From Oceanobacillus massiliensis str. N'diop (lineage in GTDB: Bacteria > Bacillota > Bacilli > Bacillales > Amphibacillaceae): a stretch of DNA of 64,000 nt. Where the stretch lies: contig NZ_HE610978.1 of assembly GCF_000285495.1 (NCBI RefSeq), positions 234,737 to 298,736 of the forward strand. Reading direction: 5' to 3'. Of the stretch, positions 1-9,423 are shown in pieces. The translations under genes were made by a program, and so were the position numbers. How positions within the stretch are numbered: the first letter of the stretch is position 1; each line of letters begins with the position of its first letter. The notes under the pieces were generated by a model. The model saw nothing but the letters and a program-made list of their open reading frames with translations. It searched no databases and was not told the origin of the DNA.

Positions 1-56
1 CCGTGATTCGGCGGGACCTGTGCATCTTTATTCTTCTCATGTTGAAATTCGTCCAT
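1..56 (-). CDS. N-terminus of an unidentified protein (cut by window edge)
   Basis: An ATG on the minus strand is preceded by a strong Shine-Dalgarno sequence (GGGAGGTC, about 6 nt upstream) and opens a frame that runs off the left edge of the window. Only about 18 residues are visible, beginning MDEFQHEKNK, a charged hydrophilic start with no recognisable motif. In B. subtilis the next genes on this side are yqfU and zur, but this stub cannot be assigned to either. The existence of a start here is well supported; its function is unknown. Confidence 0.6.
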   Translation of the reverse strand, partial: MDEFQHEKNKDAQVPPNH

Positions 57-150
57 AATCAAGACCTCCCATCTATTAATGAGGTGCGTTCATAGTTTAT
101 GGAAAGTTCCATTTAATACTGATGTTATATTATGGAATCCCGTTTCATGC

Positions 151-177
151 ACGATTGGTAAACAGAGGCATACAATA
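151..177 (+). promoter_or_regulatory. candidate sporulation-type (sigma-K/E) promoter of yqfT
   Basis: CATACAATA at 169-177 fits the sigma-K -10 pattern CATAnnnTA and also the sigma-E -10 element. An AC dinucleotide lies 16 nt upstream (151-152), the spacing expected for a sigma-K -35. It sits about 30 bp ahead of the yqfT start. The match is short, so this is a suggestion only. Confidence 0.3.
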
Positions 178-205
178 ATACGTATTCTATAAAGGGGAGT
201 CAGCG

Positions 206-490
206 ATGTCGATATTCATTAAAGAGCTCGTAAAAAATAAATTAAGAAATCTGTCCAGTTCAGAACTATTGAATTACAGTAATAAATACGGCTTTCAAAT
301 TTCAGAGAAACAAGCACAGGCAATCATCCATTATCTTAGGCAGTATTCTCCGGACCCATTTGATGCCGTTAAGCGCAAGGAAATGTTTCAGCAGCTTTCG
401 CTCATAACCGATCAGGAAACCGCTGCTAAAGCACAGAAACTATTTGATGAGATCATTCGTTCTTATGGATTGGAACACTTGTTCGATTAA
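206..490 (+). CDS. yqfT: YqfT family protein (DUF2624)
   Basis: This 94-residue, mostly helical, charged protein matches the YqfT/DUF2624 family in size, start (MSIFIKELVKNK) and position next to nfo, as I recall the B. subtilis map. It has no signal peptide or membrane segment, and the family has no established function. The start is supported by an AAAGGGGAG ribosome-binding site about 8 nt upstream. It is the only rightward gene before rpsT and converges on nfo, with a shared hairpin between them. A sporulation-like promoter element lies upstream, which would make it a late sporulation gene; that is inference. Confidence 0.75.
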   Translation: MSIFIKELVKNKLRNLSSSELLNYSNKYGFQISEKQAQAIIHYLRQYSPDPFDAVKRKEMFQQLSLITDQETAAKAQKLFDEIIRSYGLEHLFD

Positions 491-521
491 AAAGAGGAAT
501 AACAATTTACTGTTATTCCTC
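489..521 (-). terminator. intrinsic terminator of nfo (convergent with yqfT)
   Basis: An 11-bp perfect stem (494-504 pairing with 511-521, 6-nt loop) is followed on the minus strand by TTTTT. It lies between the convergent nfo and yqfT genes. The U-tract is clear only in the leftward direction; rightward it is poor. Confidence 0.8.
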
Positions 522-527
522 CAGTTT

Positions 528-1421
528 CTATGCATTTAGAATCTTTGCCTTCAAATCATCGTCAAAAGTACCACTCTTAATCATATCGATTTCAAGTTTG
601 TATGGCGCCTTTTTATTCTTCTTATCTGTTCCAACATATGGTGTTTCCAGTATTTTCGGCAAGTGCTCAAGCTGCGGATGATGAACAACATAGTGCAGTG
701 CTTGATACCCGATATGTCCAAACCCAATATTTTCATGCCGGTCTTTATGTGCGCCCCGCTCATTCTTGCTATCATTGATATGCAATACTTTAATGCGATC
801 GACACCAATGATTTTATCGAATTCATTCAAGACACCATCAAAATCATTTACAACATCGTACCCTGCATCATGAATATGGCAGGTATCCATACAAACCGAC
901 AGATTTTCATTATGATGAACTCCGTCAAAAATTCTGGCAAGCTCATCAAAGGTTCTTCCTACCTCTGAACCTTTGCCGGCCATCGTTTCCAGAGCAATCT
1001 GCACTTCGCTGTCCTTTTCGAGAACTTCATTCAACCCTTCGATAATCTTTTTAATTCCCGCATCAGCACCTTCTCCAACATGGGCACCCGGGTGAAGTAC
1101 GATTTGTTTAGCACCAATTGCTTCTGTACGGGCGATTTCATTTCTTAAAAAGTTGACACCAAGTTCAAATGTTTCTGGTTTAACCGAGTTCCCTATATTA
1201 ATGATATAGGGAGCGTGGACGACAATATCTGCTATTCCATTGGCCTTCATATGTTCCTGTCCGGCCAGAATATTTAATTCTTCTATTGGTTTTCTTCTTG
1301 TATTTTGCGGTGCACCGGTATAGATCATGAACGTATTGGCACCATAAGAAAAAGCTTCCTCACTGGAGCCCAGTAGCATCTTTTTTCCATTCATTGATAC
1401 ATGCGATCCTATTTTTAACAA
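528..1421 (-). CDS. nfo: endonuclease IV (AP endonuclease)
   Basis: This is the class II AP endonuclease that cuts the DNA backbone 5' of abasic sites in base-excision repair. The TIM-barrel zinc ligand motifs are visible: GSHVSM near the N-terminus, [34 protein letters not shown] and KDRHENIG, then LETPY near the end. The length of 297 residues is normal. I take the start as TTG at 1421 ([10 protein letters not shown]), because GGGAG lies 10 nt upstream and this matches the B. subtilis N-terminus. The longer frame from GTG at 1430 would place the same ribosome-binding site only 1 nt from the start codon. It is the last gene of the leftward cshB-nfo pair and ends in a strong terminator. Confidence 0.95.
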   Translation of the reverse strand: MLKIGSHVSMNGKKMLLGSSEEAFSYGANTFMIYTGAPQNTRRKPIEELNILAGQEHMKANGIADIVVHAPYIINIGNSVKPETFELGVNFLRNEIARTEAIGAKQIVLHPGAHVGEGADAGIKKIIEGLNEVLEKDSEVQIALETMAGKGSEVGRTFDELARIFDGVHHNENLSVCMDTCHIHDAGYDVVNDFDGVLNEFDKIIGVDRIKVLHINDSKNERGAHKDRHENIGFGHIGYQALHYVVHHPQLEHLPKILETPYVGTDKKNKKAPYKLEIDMIKSGTFDDDLKAKILNA

Positions 1422-1459
1422 ATTGTACACTCTCCCTGTTACATATACTGTTTCATTTT

Positions 1460-2773
1460 CTATTTATTAAACTTCGACTTTTTGTTTAATTTTCTCTTGA
1501 TTGATTCCTGCTGTCTCTTCATTTTCTTCTTATAGCCTGGTTTGACCTTCTTGGCTTTCGGAACTTGTTTCCATGCTTCTCTTTCTGAATTTGTTGTTGT
1601 ATTTGTACGAAGCTTCCGCTCATTCCATGGCTTCGCTTCTTTCCAGTCCCCGTCCTTTGCTTCCGCATAAGTGAATGTGAGACCTTTTTGCTCAAGTTTT
1701 GCAATCAATTTCAGGTCGGCTTCATCATAGAGGCTGATGGCCATTCCTTCCATACCTGCTCTAGCTGTCCTGCCAACACGGTGGATATAGAACTCCTCTT
1801 CTTTCGGAATCTGCGCATTGATTACATGGCTGACACCTTTGATATCAATGCCCCGCGCCGCTAAATCAGTAGCGACAACGTATTGATAGCGGAGATTTTG
1901 GATATCCTTCAGGACCCGTTTACGTTCCCTTGGTGTTAATCCCCCGTGAATTAGCCCCGCATCCAATCCCTTTTCCTGCAAAGCTTGAGCCAGCTCATTT
2001 GCTTGCTTTTTACCATTTGTAAAAATAATCGAAATATACGGCTGGATAGCTTTGGAAATCTCCAAAATGATAGCTGCATCACTACGGTGCTTGCGCGCAA
2101 TCAGCCGATGTTCCATGGTTTCCGGAGAAAAATGTTCCTCGATTTTAACATACAAAGGGTTTTCCAAATATTTTTTGAAAAAGTGCTGCAGCCGCTGCGG
2201 AATGGTTGCCGAGAATACCAATAACTGAATATCTTTTCTTGAACGAACAAGCAGTTGATCCACTTCATTGATAAATCCGAGATCAAGCATCAGATCCGCC
2301 TCGTCTATTACAAATGATTTTGCGGAATAAATCGACAGTGCGTCAGCCTTTACCATGTCAAGGATTCTTCCTGGAGTACCTACAATGATATGGGGCGGCC
2401 TTTTTAATTTCTCCACCATTTTCTGTTTATCGGTACCTCCTACAAGCAGCTTGGCAATCCATTTTCCGTCTTTTTCGGCATAATGGATTATTTTCCTTAC
2501 TTCATCATGAATCTGGGTCGCCAGCTCCCTAGTAGGTGCCGTGATAACAAATTGTACTTCTTGTTTGTTGCTGTCAATCTGATTAAATAACGGCAATAAG
2601 TAGGCATGTGTCTTTCCGGAACCTGTACGGGACTGTCCAATGACACTTTGTCCTTTTAAAATAGCCGGAATGACTTTCCCCTGAATTTCTGTCGGCTTTT
2701 TGAAACCCAGTCTTTCTGTAACATCGTTTATGATGGGATGGAGCGCGAAATGGTTAAATTCATTGTTGTTCAT
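1460..2773 (-). CDS. cshB: DEAD-box RNA helicase CshB
   Basis: An ATP-dependent RNA helicase, 437 residues. Helicase motifs appear in order: a Q-motif (KPTEIQ), Walker A (SRTGSGKT, near residue 50), PTRELA, TPGRI, DEAD (near residue 157), SAT, then RGID and [10 protein letters not shown] in the second RecA domain. The last 70 or so residues are lysine/arginine-rich, a typical RNA-binding tail. B. subtilis CshB acts in cold adaptation and RNA turnover. The start is supported by an AAAGGAG site. Position between the Nif3 gene and nfo matches B. subtilis, except that ispH and yqfQ, which lie next to it there, are missing. Confidence 0.93.
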   Translation of the reverse strand: MNNNEFNHFALHPIINDVTERLGFKKPTEIQGKVIPAILKGQSVIGQSRTGSGKTHAYLLPLFNQIDSNKQEVQFVITAPTRELATQIHDEVRKIIHYAEKDGKWIAKLLVGGTDKQKMVEKLKRPPHIIVGTPGRILDMVKADALSIYSAKSFVIDEADLMLDLGFINEVDQLLVRSRKDIQLLVFSATIPQRLQHFFKKYLENPLYVKIEEHFSPETMEHRLIARKHRSDAAIILEISKAIQPYISIIFTNGKKQANELAQALQEKGLDAGLIHGGLTPRERKRVLKDIQNLRYQYVVATDLAARGIDIKGVSHVINAQIPKEEEFYIHRVGRTARAGMEGMAISLYDEADLKLIAKLEQKGLTFTYAEAKDGDWKEAKPWNERKLRTNTTTNSEREAWKQVPKAKKVKPGYKKKMKRQQESIKRKLNKKSKFNK

Positions 2774-2793
2774 ATAAGCAATACTCCTTTATT

Positions 2794-3913
2794 CTATATA
2801 AATTTAAATGGCTCTGTATTCGAATTGGAAATGACTACTTCCAATTTTTCTTGCTTAAGCTGTTCGTCCAAATAATTTTTGGTTGCTTCCTTCATCACTT
2901 TTTCAATATAATGACCCGGATCGATGACAGCCAGTCCCATTTGCTCTGCATCCTGGGCAATATGGAACGACATATCTCCTGTAATATAGACATCTGCGCC
3001 GCTGTGTTTGGCTGCATGAATATATTTTTCTCCGCTACCACCAAGCACAGCTATTTTGCGGACCTTTTTGTCAAGTCGGCCGATAACACGGAGTGCCGGC
3101 ACATCCAATACATGTTTAACATGTTCGCATAATGCCCTAAGGTCGGTAGGCTCTTTCAATACTCCGGTTCGGCCAACACCGTATTTCTTTCCTTCATTGC
3201 CAAGTGGATAGATATCATAAGCGGGTTCTTCATAAGGGTGGGCATCAATCATATGATTAATAGCATTCTGAAGGCTGGACTGATGAACGACTGTTTCCAA
3301 TTTGACTTCATTCACAATTTCAAGCTTATTCTCTGTTCCAATAAATGGATTCGTACCTTCCAAAGGCATAAATGTCCCATGTCCATTTGACTGAAATGAA
3401 CAATGGCTATAGTTCCCAATATGACCTGCACCAGATTCATCCCAAGGCGCTGCGGACAGCGTTTAGATGCGAATCAGGTACATAAATGACAAGCTTGCAT
3501 AGATTGTCCTCTGCTGACTCCAATAATATCTCTCTGGACTCCACACCCAATAAATCACAAAGCATGTCATTGACACCGCCATCGGCAGCATCCAGATTGG
3601 TATGTGAAGCATAAACCGTGATATCATGAGCAATCAGTTTTTGGATAATCCTTCCCTTTGCAGTATCTATATTAACCTGTTTCAGCGGTTTAAACAATAA
3701 CGGATGATGTGCAATGATAAGATTTGCACCTTTTTCAATCGCCTCATCGACAACTTCCTCCGATACATCGAGTGTAACTATGATTTTTTGGACTGGATGA
3801 TTGTAAGAACCAATCTGCAGACCTACATTATCCCATTCAAAAGCAAGATTTTTGGGAGCCCAGTTTTCCATAATTCGAAAAATATCTGAGTTATTCAGAA
3901 TCCCCTGCTTCAT
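2794..3913 (-). pseudogene. yqfO: Nif3-like dinuclear metal-centre protein YqfO, frame broken by one base
   Basis: Two adjacent frames together encode one Nif3/YqfO protein. The N-terminal 158 residues carry the metal-site motifs IIAHHPLLF and HTNLDAADGGVND. The C-terminal part (from GAGHIGNYSHC on) carries HPYEEPAYD and VIDPGHYIEKV. The first frame hits TGA at 3437-3439 directly after ALG; skipping one base there restores ALGESGAGHIGN, matching the expected family join. The stop lies at the edge of the PII-like inserted domain. Start: ATG with AGGAGGT upstream, overlapping the end of trmK. Either a one-base sequence error next to a GGG run or a true frameshift would explain this; the two halves are otherwise intact. 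Family function is poorly defined (metal binding; GTP cyclohydrolase-type annotation is unproven). Confidence 0.85.
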
Positions 3914-4619
3914 CGTTTATTACCTCCTCTATCCATGCCAATTCCCGTTCAAACTGCTTTATTTTGGATGTATCCGGTACATTGGCATTTCGCATTTGGG
4001 CAACCACTCTAGTTAATTTTTCATATTCAAGCTGCCATTTTTCCATAAATACCGCAGATCTGTACTTTAACAGCAACGGTCCGAACAATAGTTGCTTTTC
4101 CCTTGAGCTGTCGGAGTATGGACTGTTATCTATCTTCCGATCGGCAACTAGGATTTCGTATATGTGGCCGTTTTCTTTCAGGATTGTTTCATCTGTTAAA
4201 CGAAAGCCATTATCCAGAAACCATTTTCTGACGTTTCTTGCATCTACGTTTGGCTGGGCAATAATACGCTTTGTGCTCGATAATTTTGATTTGCCGTCTT
4301 CGAGAATGGATCGTATTAAGGCTCCCCCCATGCCAGCAATTACTATCTGGTCTGTTTCGTCTTTATTCAATATTTCCAATCCGTCTCCAAGTCTTACTTC
4401 CACCTGTTCATCCAAATTATAATTTTCTATCGTTGTTTTTGCACTATTATATGGTCCTTCATTAATTTCACCGGCAATTGCCCTTGCAGTAGCGTCCTGT
4501 AAACACACATAACATGGCAAATAGGCATGATCTGAACCAATATCAGCAAAAAAAGCTCCTTTTGGCAGAAATGAGGCAACTTGTACCAAACGATCAGAAA
4601 GTTTAAGTTTATTAATCAT
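3891..4619 (-). CDS. trmK: tRNA (adenine22-N1)-methyltransferase TrmK
   Basis: A class I SAM-dependent methyltransferase that makes m1A22 in tRNA. Motif I is visible as FADIGSDHAYLP near residue 26, and a glycine-rich IAGMGGALI follows near residue 95. The C-terminal 60 residues are charged and probably form the family's coiled-coil domain. Of two adjacent ATG codons (4622 and 4619), the second has the better spacing (6 nt) from the AAGGAG site. It overlaps the Nif3 gene by 23 nt, the usual trmK-yqfO coupling, and follows the cccA terminator, so some independent transcription is likely. Confidence 0.92.
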   Translation of the reverse strand: MINKLKLSDRLVQVASFLPKGAFFADIGSDHAYLPCYVCLQDATARAIAGEINEGPYNSAKTTIENYNLDEQVEVRLGDGLEILNKDETDQIVIAGMGGALIRSILEDGKSKLSSTKRIIAQPNVDARNVRKWFLDNGFRLTDETILKENGHIYEILVADRKIDNSPYSDSSREKQLLFGPLLLKYRSAVFMEKWQLEYEKLTRVVAQMRNANVPDTSKIKQFERELAWIEEVINDEAGDSE

Positions 4620-4634
4620 CATGTTCTCCTTCTA

Positions 4635-4668
4635 AAAAAGAAAAGCTTTCTGTTTGCGCAGAAAGCTT
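4635..4668 (-). terminator. intrinsic terminator of cccA
   Basis: A 10-bp perfect stem (4643-4652 with 4659-4668, 6-nt loop) is followed on the minus strand by TTTCTTTTTTAG. It lies just below cccA and immediately above the trmK ribosome-binding site. Confidence 0.85.
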
Positions 4669-4695
4669 AGACTTTATATACCATTCACTTTATAA

Positions 4696-5088
4696 TTATT
4701 GTTTTTCGCTAAGCCATTGAGATAAAGCTGATAGTTCTTCGCCGGCAACCTGAGATTGTGGAGGCATTGCACCTCTACCGTTTTGGATAATTTCAGCAAT
4801 TTCATCTGCTGAATATTTAGATCCAACAGCAGTTAAGTCCGGGCCTGCTCCACCAGATAAATCTGCTCCATGGCACGCAGAACAGTTTGATTGGAATACA
4901 GCTTCTGCATCTCCACCCGCTGTTTCGCCTTCTTGACCCTCTTCTGCTCCCTGTTCTGTTTGTTCTCCGCCTTCTTCAGCTTGCTGAATGTCAGCACGCT
5001 GTCCTAAACCAACAACTGAAATAACAACTACGGTAAGTACCCCTAACAGTGCAATAATTGCATATGGTACAACTGGGTTTTTTCTCAT
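4696..5088 (-). CDS. cccA: membrane-anchored cytochrome c-550
   Basis: A small electron carrier of 130 residues. One N-terminal membrane helix (about residues 8-28) acts as an uncleaved anchor. An acidic Glu/Gly/Gln-rich linker (about residues 30-60) follows, then a class I cytochrome c domain with haem-attachment motif CSACH and probable axial methionine in GAMPP. This is the architecture of B. subtilis CccA, located just downstream of sigA there as well. The start follows a GGAGGAAA site. Its transcript ends at the hairpin before trmK. Confidence 0.93.
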   Translation of the reverse strand: MRKNPVVPYAIIALLGVLTVVVISVVGLGQRADIQQAEEGGEQTEQGAEEGQEGETAGGDAEAVFQSNCSACHGADLSGGAGPDLTAVGSKYSADEIAEIIQNGRGAMPPQSQVAGEELSALSQWLSEKQ

Positions 5089-5172
5089 TGTGTTTCCTCC
5101 TTATGTAATCCCAATAATGTATCTATAAAAGACTATATATAGTTTACTCGAATTTTGATTAATTTTAAAGGA

Positions 5173-5730
5173 TTAAGCCATAAAATTTATAAAAATAATG
5201 TACAATAGTGTAAAAATAATACATGAAATACTAAGTGCTTGCAGGAGCTTAATCTTCTTCACGATGCTTATCGACAGCCAAAGGATAAAATTTACAACGA
5301 TCACAGTTGCTAGTATGCTCTGATTTTGCGTAAATAAACGACTGGCCTCCATTGTGAATAAAAGCAGCAGCAATAGCGATGCGATCAATGGAAAATAAAT
5401 GAAATCATATTGCTTCCTGCTGAATTGCCGATAAAGCCATATGGAATAAAAACCAAACAAAAGCAAAACCGTAAGTTGCAAAAGTGAATGAAATTCAGTA
5501 AAATATATCATAAGAAATGAAAACGGTATCATCAAAAACAAAAGCAAAATGCTGGTGATAATGAATGGTTTCCGCCGCTGCAGCGTTACGGATTCATTCT
5601 CTCCATCCTCCAGTTCCTCACCGTTTGTATAAAGCGCGAGGAGATAATCGCAATATCGTTCAGGAAGCATTCTATGCTCCTTCCAATATTTAATTTCTTT
5701 AATGATAATAGAGGTTCTTTCATCATTCAT
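5173..5730 (-). CDS. polytopic membrane protein of unknown function, downstream of sigA
   Basis: 185 residues. The first 45 are soluble and charged (KEIKYWKEHRMLPERYCDYLL), resembling a short helical domain. About five hydrophobic segments follow, covering roughly residues 58-185 with few charged loops. I do not recognise a named family; similar genes in relatives are annotated only as hypothetical. It sits between the sigA terminator and cccA on the same strand. A role cannot be proposed from sequence. Confidence 0.75.
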   Translation of the reverse strand: MNDERTSIIIKEIKYWKEHRMLPERYCDYLLALYTNGEELEDGENESVTLQRRKPFIITSILLLFLMIPFSFLMIYFTEFHSLLQLTVLLLFGFYSIWLYRQFSRKQYDFIYFPLIASLLLLLLFTMEASRLFTQNQSILATVIVVNFILWLSISIVKKIKLLQALSISCIIFTLLYIIFINFMA

Positions 5731-5767
5731 GGTTTCACCCCTATACGGATGGTTTTAAGTATGATTA

Positions 5768-5806
5768 TAGGAAAAGTCATTATCCACACAGTGCATGAAT
5801 AATGAC
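5768..5806 (-). terminator. probable terminator of the dnaG-sigA transcript
   Basis: An 8-bp stem (5776-5783 with 5799-5806) with a 15-nt loop is followed on the minus strand by TTTTCC, a few bases beyond the sigA stop. The loop is large, so confidence is moderate. The + strand carries a perfect DnaA-box sequence TTATCCACA at 5780-5788, inside the hairpin. Confidence 0.5.
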
Positions 5807-5812
5807 AGCCTA

Positions 5813-6928
5813 TCAATCCAAAAAGTCTTTTAATCGTTTACTGCGGCTTGGGTGTCTCAGCTTGCGAAGTGCTTTTGCTTCGATTTGACGGATACGTTCT
5901 CTCGTAACACCAAATACTTTCCCTACTTCTTCGAGTGTTCTCGTGCGCCCATCATCAAGTCCAAAGCGCAGCCGTAATACATTTTCTTCCCGGTCTGTCA
6001 ATGTATCCAGGACATCCTCAAGCTGTTCTTTAAGCAGTTCATATGCCGCATGGTCTGATGGAGATACAGCCTCCTGATCTTCAATGAAATCCCCAAGATG
6101 GGAGTCATCCTCTTCTCCAATTGGTGTTTCGAGTGAAACAGGCTCCTGGGCGATTTTAAGGATATCACGTACTTTGTCAGGACTAAGCTCCATCTCTTCA
6201 CCGATTTCTTCCGGTGTTGGCTCCCTGCCAAGATCCTGCAGCAATGAACGCTGCACACGAATCAGCTTATTGATTGTCTCGACCATGTGAACAGGAATTC
6301 GGATTGTCCTTGCCTGGTCGGCTATCGCCCGTGTTATTGCCTGTCTGATCCACCATGTTGCATACGTACTGAACTTAAAGCCTTTGCGGTAATCAAATTT
6401 CTCTACAGCCTTGATCAGCCCCATGTTCCCTTCCTGAATCAAATCCAGGAATAGCATGCCGCGGCCGACATAACGTTTTGCGATGCTGACAACGAGACGT
6501 AGATTCGCTTCAGCCAGACGGCGTTTCGCTTCTTCGTCACCTTCTTCAATGCGGGAAGCAAGTTCAATTTCCTCTGCTGCCGACAATAGATTGACTCTTC
6601 CAATTTCCTTTAAATACATGCGGACAGGGTCATTTATTTTAATTCCCAAAGGAACACTTAAATCATTTAAGTTGAATTCTTCTTCCTTTGCTATCTTTTG
6701 CATGTTTGGATCATCTTCCGATTCACCAATCACATCTACACCTTGTTCTTCCAGGTACTCATAAAATTCATCCATCTGATCTGATTCAATATCAAAATTG
6801 GATAAACGGTCTGCCACCTCTTCATAGGCTAATGAACCACGCTTCTTACCCATCTCAACCAATTTTTCTTTTGCTTGTTCCAGCGTTAATTCATTTTCCT
6901 TTATTTGCGAAGGCTTATTTTCGGCCAT
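5813..6928 (-). CDS. sigA: RNA polymerase primary sigma factor SigA (RpoD)
   Basis: The housekeeping sigma-70 factor, 371 residues, the normal Bacillus length. Region 1.2 starts around residue 95 ([11 protein letters not shown]). Region 2, which binds core and melts the -10 element, includes [18 protein letters not shown] and [11 protein letters not shown] (about residues 160-200). Region 4, which reads the -35 element, has the helix-turn-helix [20 protein letters not shown] near residues 328-348. The start follows a GGAGGGGG site. It lies 30 bp after dnaG on the same strand, the standard dnaG-sigA operon. Confidence 0.98.
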   Translation of the reverse strand: MAENKPSQIKENELTLEQAKEKLVEMGKKRGSLAYEEVADRLSNFDIESDQMDEFYEYLEEQGVDVIGESEDDPNMQKIAKEEEFNLNDLSVPLGIKINDPVRMYLKEIGRVNLLSAAEEIELASRIEEGDEEAKRRLAEANLRLVVSIAKRYVGRGMLFLDLIQEGNMGLIKAVEKFDYRKGFKFSTYATWWIRQAITRAIADQARTIRIPVHMVETINKLIRVQRSLLQDLGREPTPEEIGEEMELSPDKVRDILKIAQEPVSLETPIGEEDDSHLGDFIEDQEAVSPSDHAAYELLKEQLEDVLDTLTDREENVLRLRFGLDDGRTRTLEEVGKVFGVTRERIRQIEAKALRKLRHPSRSKRLKDFLD

Positions 6929-6958
6929 GAGTCCCCCTCCTTCCAGACTAATTAAAGA

Positions 6959-8779
6959 TTAATTTGAATTTGTATTCTTCATATGCTTTTGAATCTCGAT
7001 GATCTGTAATGCAATCTGTGCTGCTTTTAATGGATCGTTCTGCTGTTCAGCAAGTTTTTGCTGTTCTTTCAATGATTTAATGTTAACGGAATCACCAGAC
7101 TCATTTTGGATGATGCGGATGTAATCATTAATTTCCCTGTCACTTATCTCTTCCAGGACTGGAATCATGGCGGCTTCCACCACCTGCTGCTTCAAACGAT
7201 CATCCAGCCTTTCAATAAACAGACTTACATCCGGAGAATGGCCTTCCTCATAAAAAGCAAACAAGTGCGTCGCAATAATCTTATGATCATCCACATTGAA
7301 TCCTGCACCTAGTTCATCCTGGACCTTATCCGTAATATGCGCATTTTGAAGCATATAGGAAATAAGTTTCTTTTCTGCATTATAATAAGCAGGGAATAAC
7401 TTTTTAATAGGACGGCTAACTGTTGTCTTATTAGTATATCTGTTCTTTTGACGGTTATCCTTAGGTATTTCCCGTTTGTTCCTGTATTCATTCATTTCAG
7501 CAGATAAAGTTTCCAGTGAAATATTATACTCATTAGCGAGTTCTTTTAAATAATATTCCCTTTCAATGGAACTCTCAATCATGGCAAGCTCTTTTAATAT
7601 GCTTTCTATATACTTTATGCGGTCCCCTTCCAATTTCAGATTAAAATCTTTTTTAAGGTAGCGCATATAAAAGCTCATGTAGGTATCGCTTGCTTTTATG
7701 ACTTTGCTCTTGAATGCCTCACCACCGAATCGCTGGATATAACTGTCCGGGTCCATATCGGCATCAAGCTTAGCCACTTTTATCGAGCATCCTACTTTCT
7801 GCAATAAACTGGCAGCCTTGTAAGTTGCTTCAAGTCCTGCACGGTCCCCATCGTAACAAATGACTACAGTATCCACGTAACGGTTCAGAAGCTTCGCCTG
7901 TGGCTCTGTCAATGCAGTGCCAAGCGTTGCAACAACGTTTTTGATACCTGCTTGATAGGAAGAAATCACATCCAGATATCCCTCAAATAAAATTACTTCA
8001 TTTTCTTTCCGAATATGCTTCTTTGCCAAATCAAAATTGTATAGCAGTTTACCTTTTTGAAATAATTCGCTCTCAGGACTGTTCAGGTATTTTGGTTCCT
8101 GATCCTTGCTTATGGAACGCCCCCCGAACGCCACTGTTTTGCCAATATGATTTCTGATTGGAAAGATGACCCTGCCTCTGAAACGGTCAGCTACGTTATT
8201 TTCACTTTGCTGAGACAGTATCCCAGCCTTAACCAAAAGCTGCTGCTGAAAACCCTTTTTGGTGAGGAATTCTGCTATAAAGTCTTTTACATTGGGGGCA
8301 AATCCCATTTGAAAGGCTTCGATTGCTTCATCCTCAATACCCCTTTCCTTCAAGTACTGGTAACCTTCTTTGCCATCTTTGGTGAATCTTAATAAATGAT
8401 GGTAAAGTTTTGTCAACCAGTCATAGGCTGACAGGATATTCTGACTCTCCTGCGACATGGACGATTCTTTTTTGATGCCGGATTCCGGCAGCTCTATGCC
8501 GCTTCTATCGGCAAGAAACTTAATTGCCTCGTAGAAAGAGAAGTTTTCCATTTCCATCATGAATGTTACAGCGTTTCCACCCTTCCCGCATCCAAAGCAA
8601 TGAAAAATCTGCTTCTCCTGGGTGACGGAAAATGATGGTGTCTTTTCCCCATGGAATGGACATAGCCCAAAGTAGTTCCTGCCCTGTTTCTTCAGTTGAA
8701 CATATTCTCCAATAACATCAACAATATCATTGGACTTCCTTACTTCTTCGATTACCTCTTCAGGTATCTGATTGGCCAT
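6959..8779 (-). CDS. dnaG: DNA primase DnaG
   Basis: Synthesises RNA primers at the replication fork. An N-terminal zinc-binding domain has CPFHGEKTPSF and CFGCGKGG (about residues 37-65). The TOPRIM catalytic core follows with EGYLD near residue 265 and a DGD triad motif near residue 310. The C-terminal DnaB-interacting region is present, 606 residues in all. I start it at the ATG of MANQIPEEV (8779), which has GGTGG 5 nt upstream; the frame extends 4 codons further but with no ribosome-binding site. It is followed closely by sigA. More than 1 kb of non-coding DNA lies upstream. Confidence 0.96.
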   Translation of the reverse strand: MANQIPEEVIEEVRKSNDIVDVIGEYVQLKKQGRNYFGLCPFHGEKTPSFSVTQEKQIFHCFGCGKGGNAVTFMMEMENFSFYEAIKFLADRSGIELPESGIKKESSMSQESQNILSAYDWLTKLYHHLLRFTKDGKEGYQYLKERGIEDEAIEAFQMGFAPNVKDFIAEFLTKKGFQQQLLVKAGILSQQSENNVADRFRGRVIFPIRNHIGKTVAFGGRSISKDQEPKYLNSPESELFQKGKLLYNFDLAKKHIRKENEVILFEGYLDVISSYQAGIKNVVATLGTALTEPQAKLLNRYVDTVVICYDGDRAGLEATYKAASLLQKVGCSIKVAKLDADMDPDSYIQRFGGEAFKSKVIKASDTYMSFYMRYLKKDFNLKLEGDRIKYIESILKELAMIESSIEREYYLKELANEYNISLETLSAEMNEYRNKREIPKDNRQKNRYTNKTTVSRPIKKLFPAYYNAEKKLISYMLQNAHITDKVQDELGAGFNVDDHKIIATHLFAFYEEGHSPDVSLFIERLDDRLKQQVVEAAMIPVLEEISDREINDYIRIIQNESGDSVNIKSLKEQQKLAEQQNDPLKAAQIALQIIEIQKHMKNTNSN

Positions 8780-9236
8780 AATAACCACCATACTATACTA
8801 TTATTCGTGATTCATTAAAAAAATCCTTCACGTTTCGACATTTTTTTCTGAACTTCCGAAAAAAATCAACCTCTTTATGTTTAGTAACTCTAAGAAGGCT
8901 GTCGTTTTTATTGCTTCATATTTACTTACCATTGTACCTCCAGCAACAAGATTATAAACAATTAATAAAGAAAGCATCCCCTTTTACAATTGCTATATGG
9001 TTTAATTCTACATAAACAGGCAGGAATCCTTCTTTATTATGAATGTTTTATTTTTCAGAATTGCATTTCATGGTATTTTTTTACGTATATGATTGCACAA
9101 AAATTTATTATAATACATTTTTTTTAATATATCTATCTTTATGCTTATTATTTTTCATTAAGACTCTTTGCATATGAACAATCCCAATAATCTTATATAA
9201 AATATAAACTACGCCGTGATTTGATGATGTGTTTTA
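8780..9236. other. AT-rich non-coding stretch upstream of dnaG
   Basis: About 450 bp of very AT-rich DNA with stop codons in all frames. It holds no open frame of note and no convincing hairpin terminator. It must contain the promoter for dnaG-sigA, but I could not place a -35/-10 pair with confidence. A TATAAT-like sequence is present near 9104-9115 without a good partner at 17 bp. Confidence 0.5.
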
Positions 9237-9366
9237 TCTCCGCTCCGGAAATACACTGCGCTTTCCGCGGGCTCGCGCTAAGCCTCCTCGCTCGCAAAGT
9301 TCGCTCCCTGTGGGGTCTTAGCGTCTTCGCTTTCCCGCAGGAGTCTTCGTGTATTTCCTCCGCTAT
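9237..9366. repeat. GC-rich imperfect-palindromic repeat, copy A
   Basis: About 130 bp, sharply GC-rich against its AT-rich surroundings. It is bounded by a perfect 10-bp inverted repeat, GGAAATACAC at 9247-9256 and GTGTATTTCC at 9349-9358. Nested inside are further inverted pairs (GCTAAG/CTTAGC and CGGG/CCCG), so the whole unit can fold into a branched hairpin. Blocks CTTTCCGCGGGC, AGCCTCCTC and CCCGCAGGAGTC recur in inverted orientation in copies B and C. No protein is encoded. Repeats of this type are common in Oceanobacillus/Virgibacillus-type genomes, as I recall. Confidence 0.8.
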
Positions 9367-9423
9367 GATTTGGCTTCTGAATCCTGAATCGATTTACTGA
9401 TATTCAATTGTTAAGCTGATTGA

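Noticed and set aside
3425-3445. Programmed +1 frameshift in the Nif3 gene, as in prfB
   Set aside because: The stop codon position fits, but there is no upstream Shine-Dalgarno-like stimulator and the GGA codon does not slip well; a single-base indel is simpler.
5780-5788. Perfect DnaA box within the sigA terminator as a regulatory site
   Set aside because: A single 9-mer downstream of a gene, embedded in a hairpin stem; no clustering or promoter nearby, unlike the sda region.
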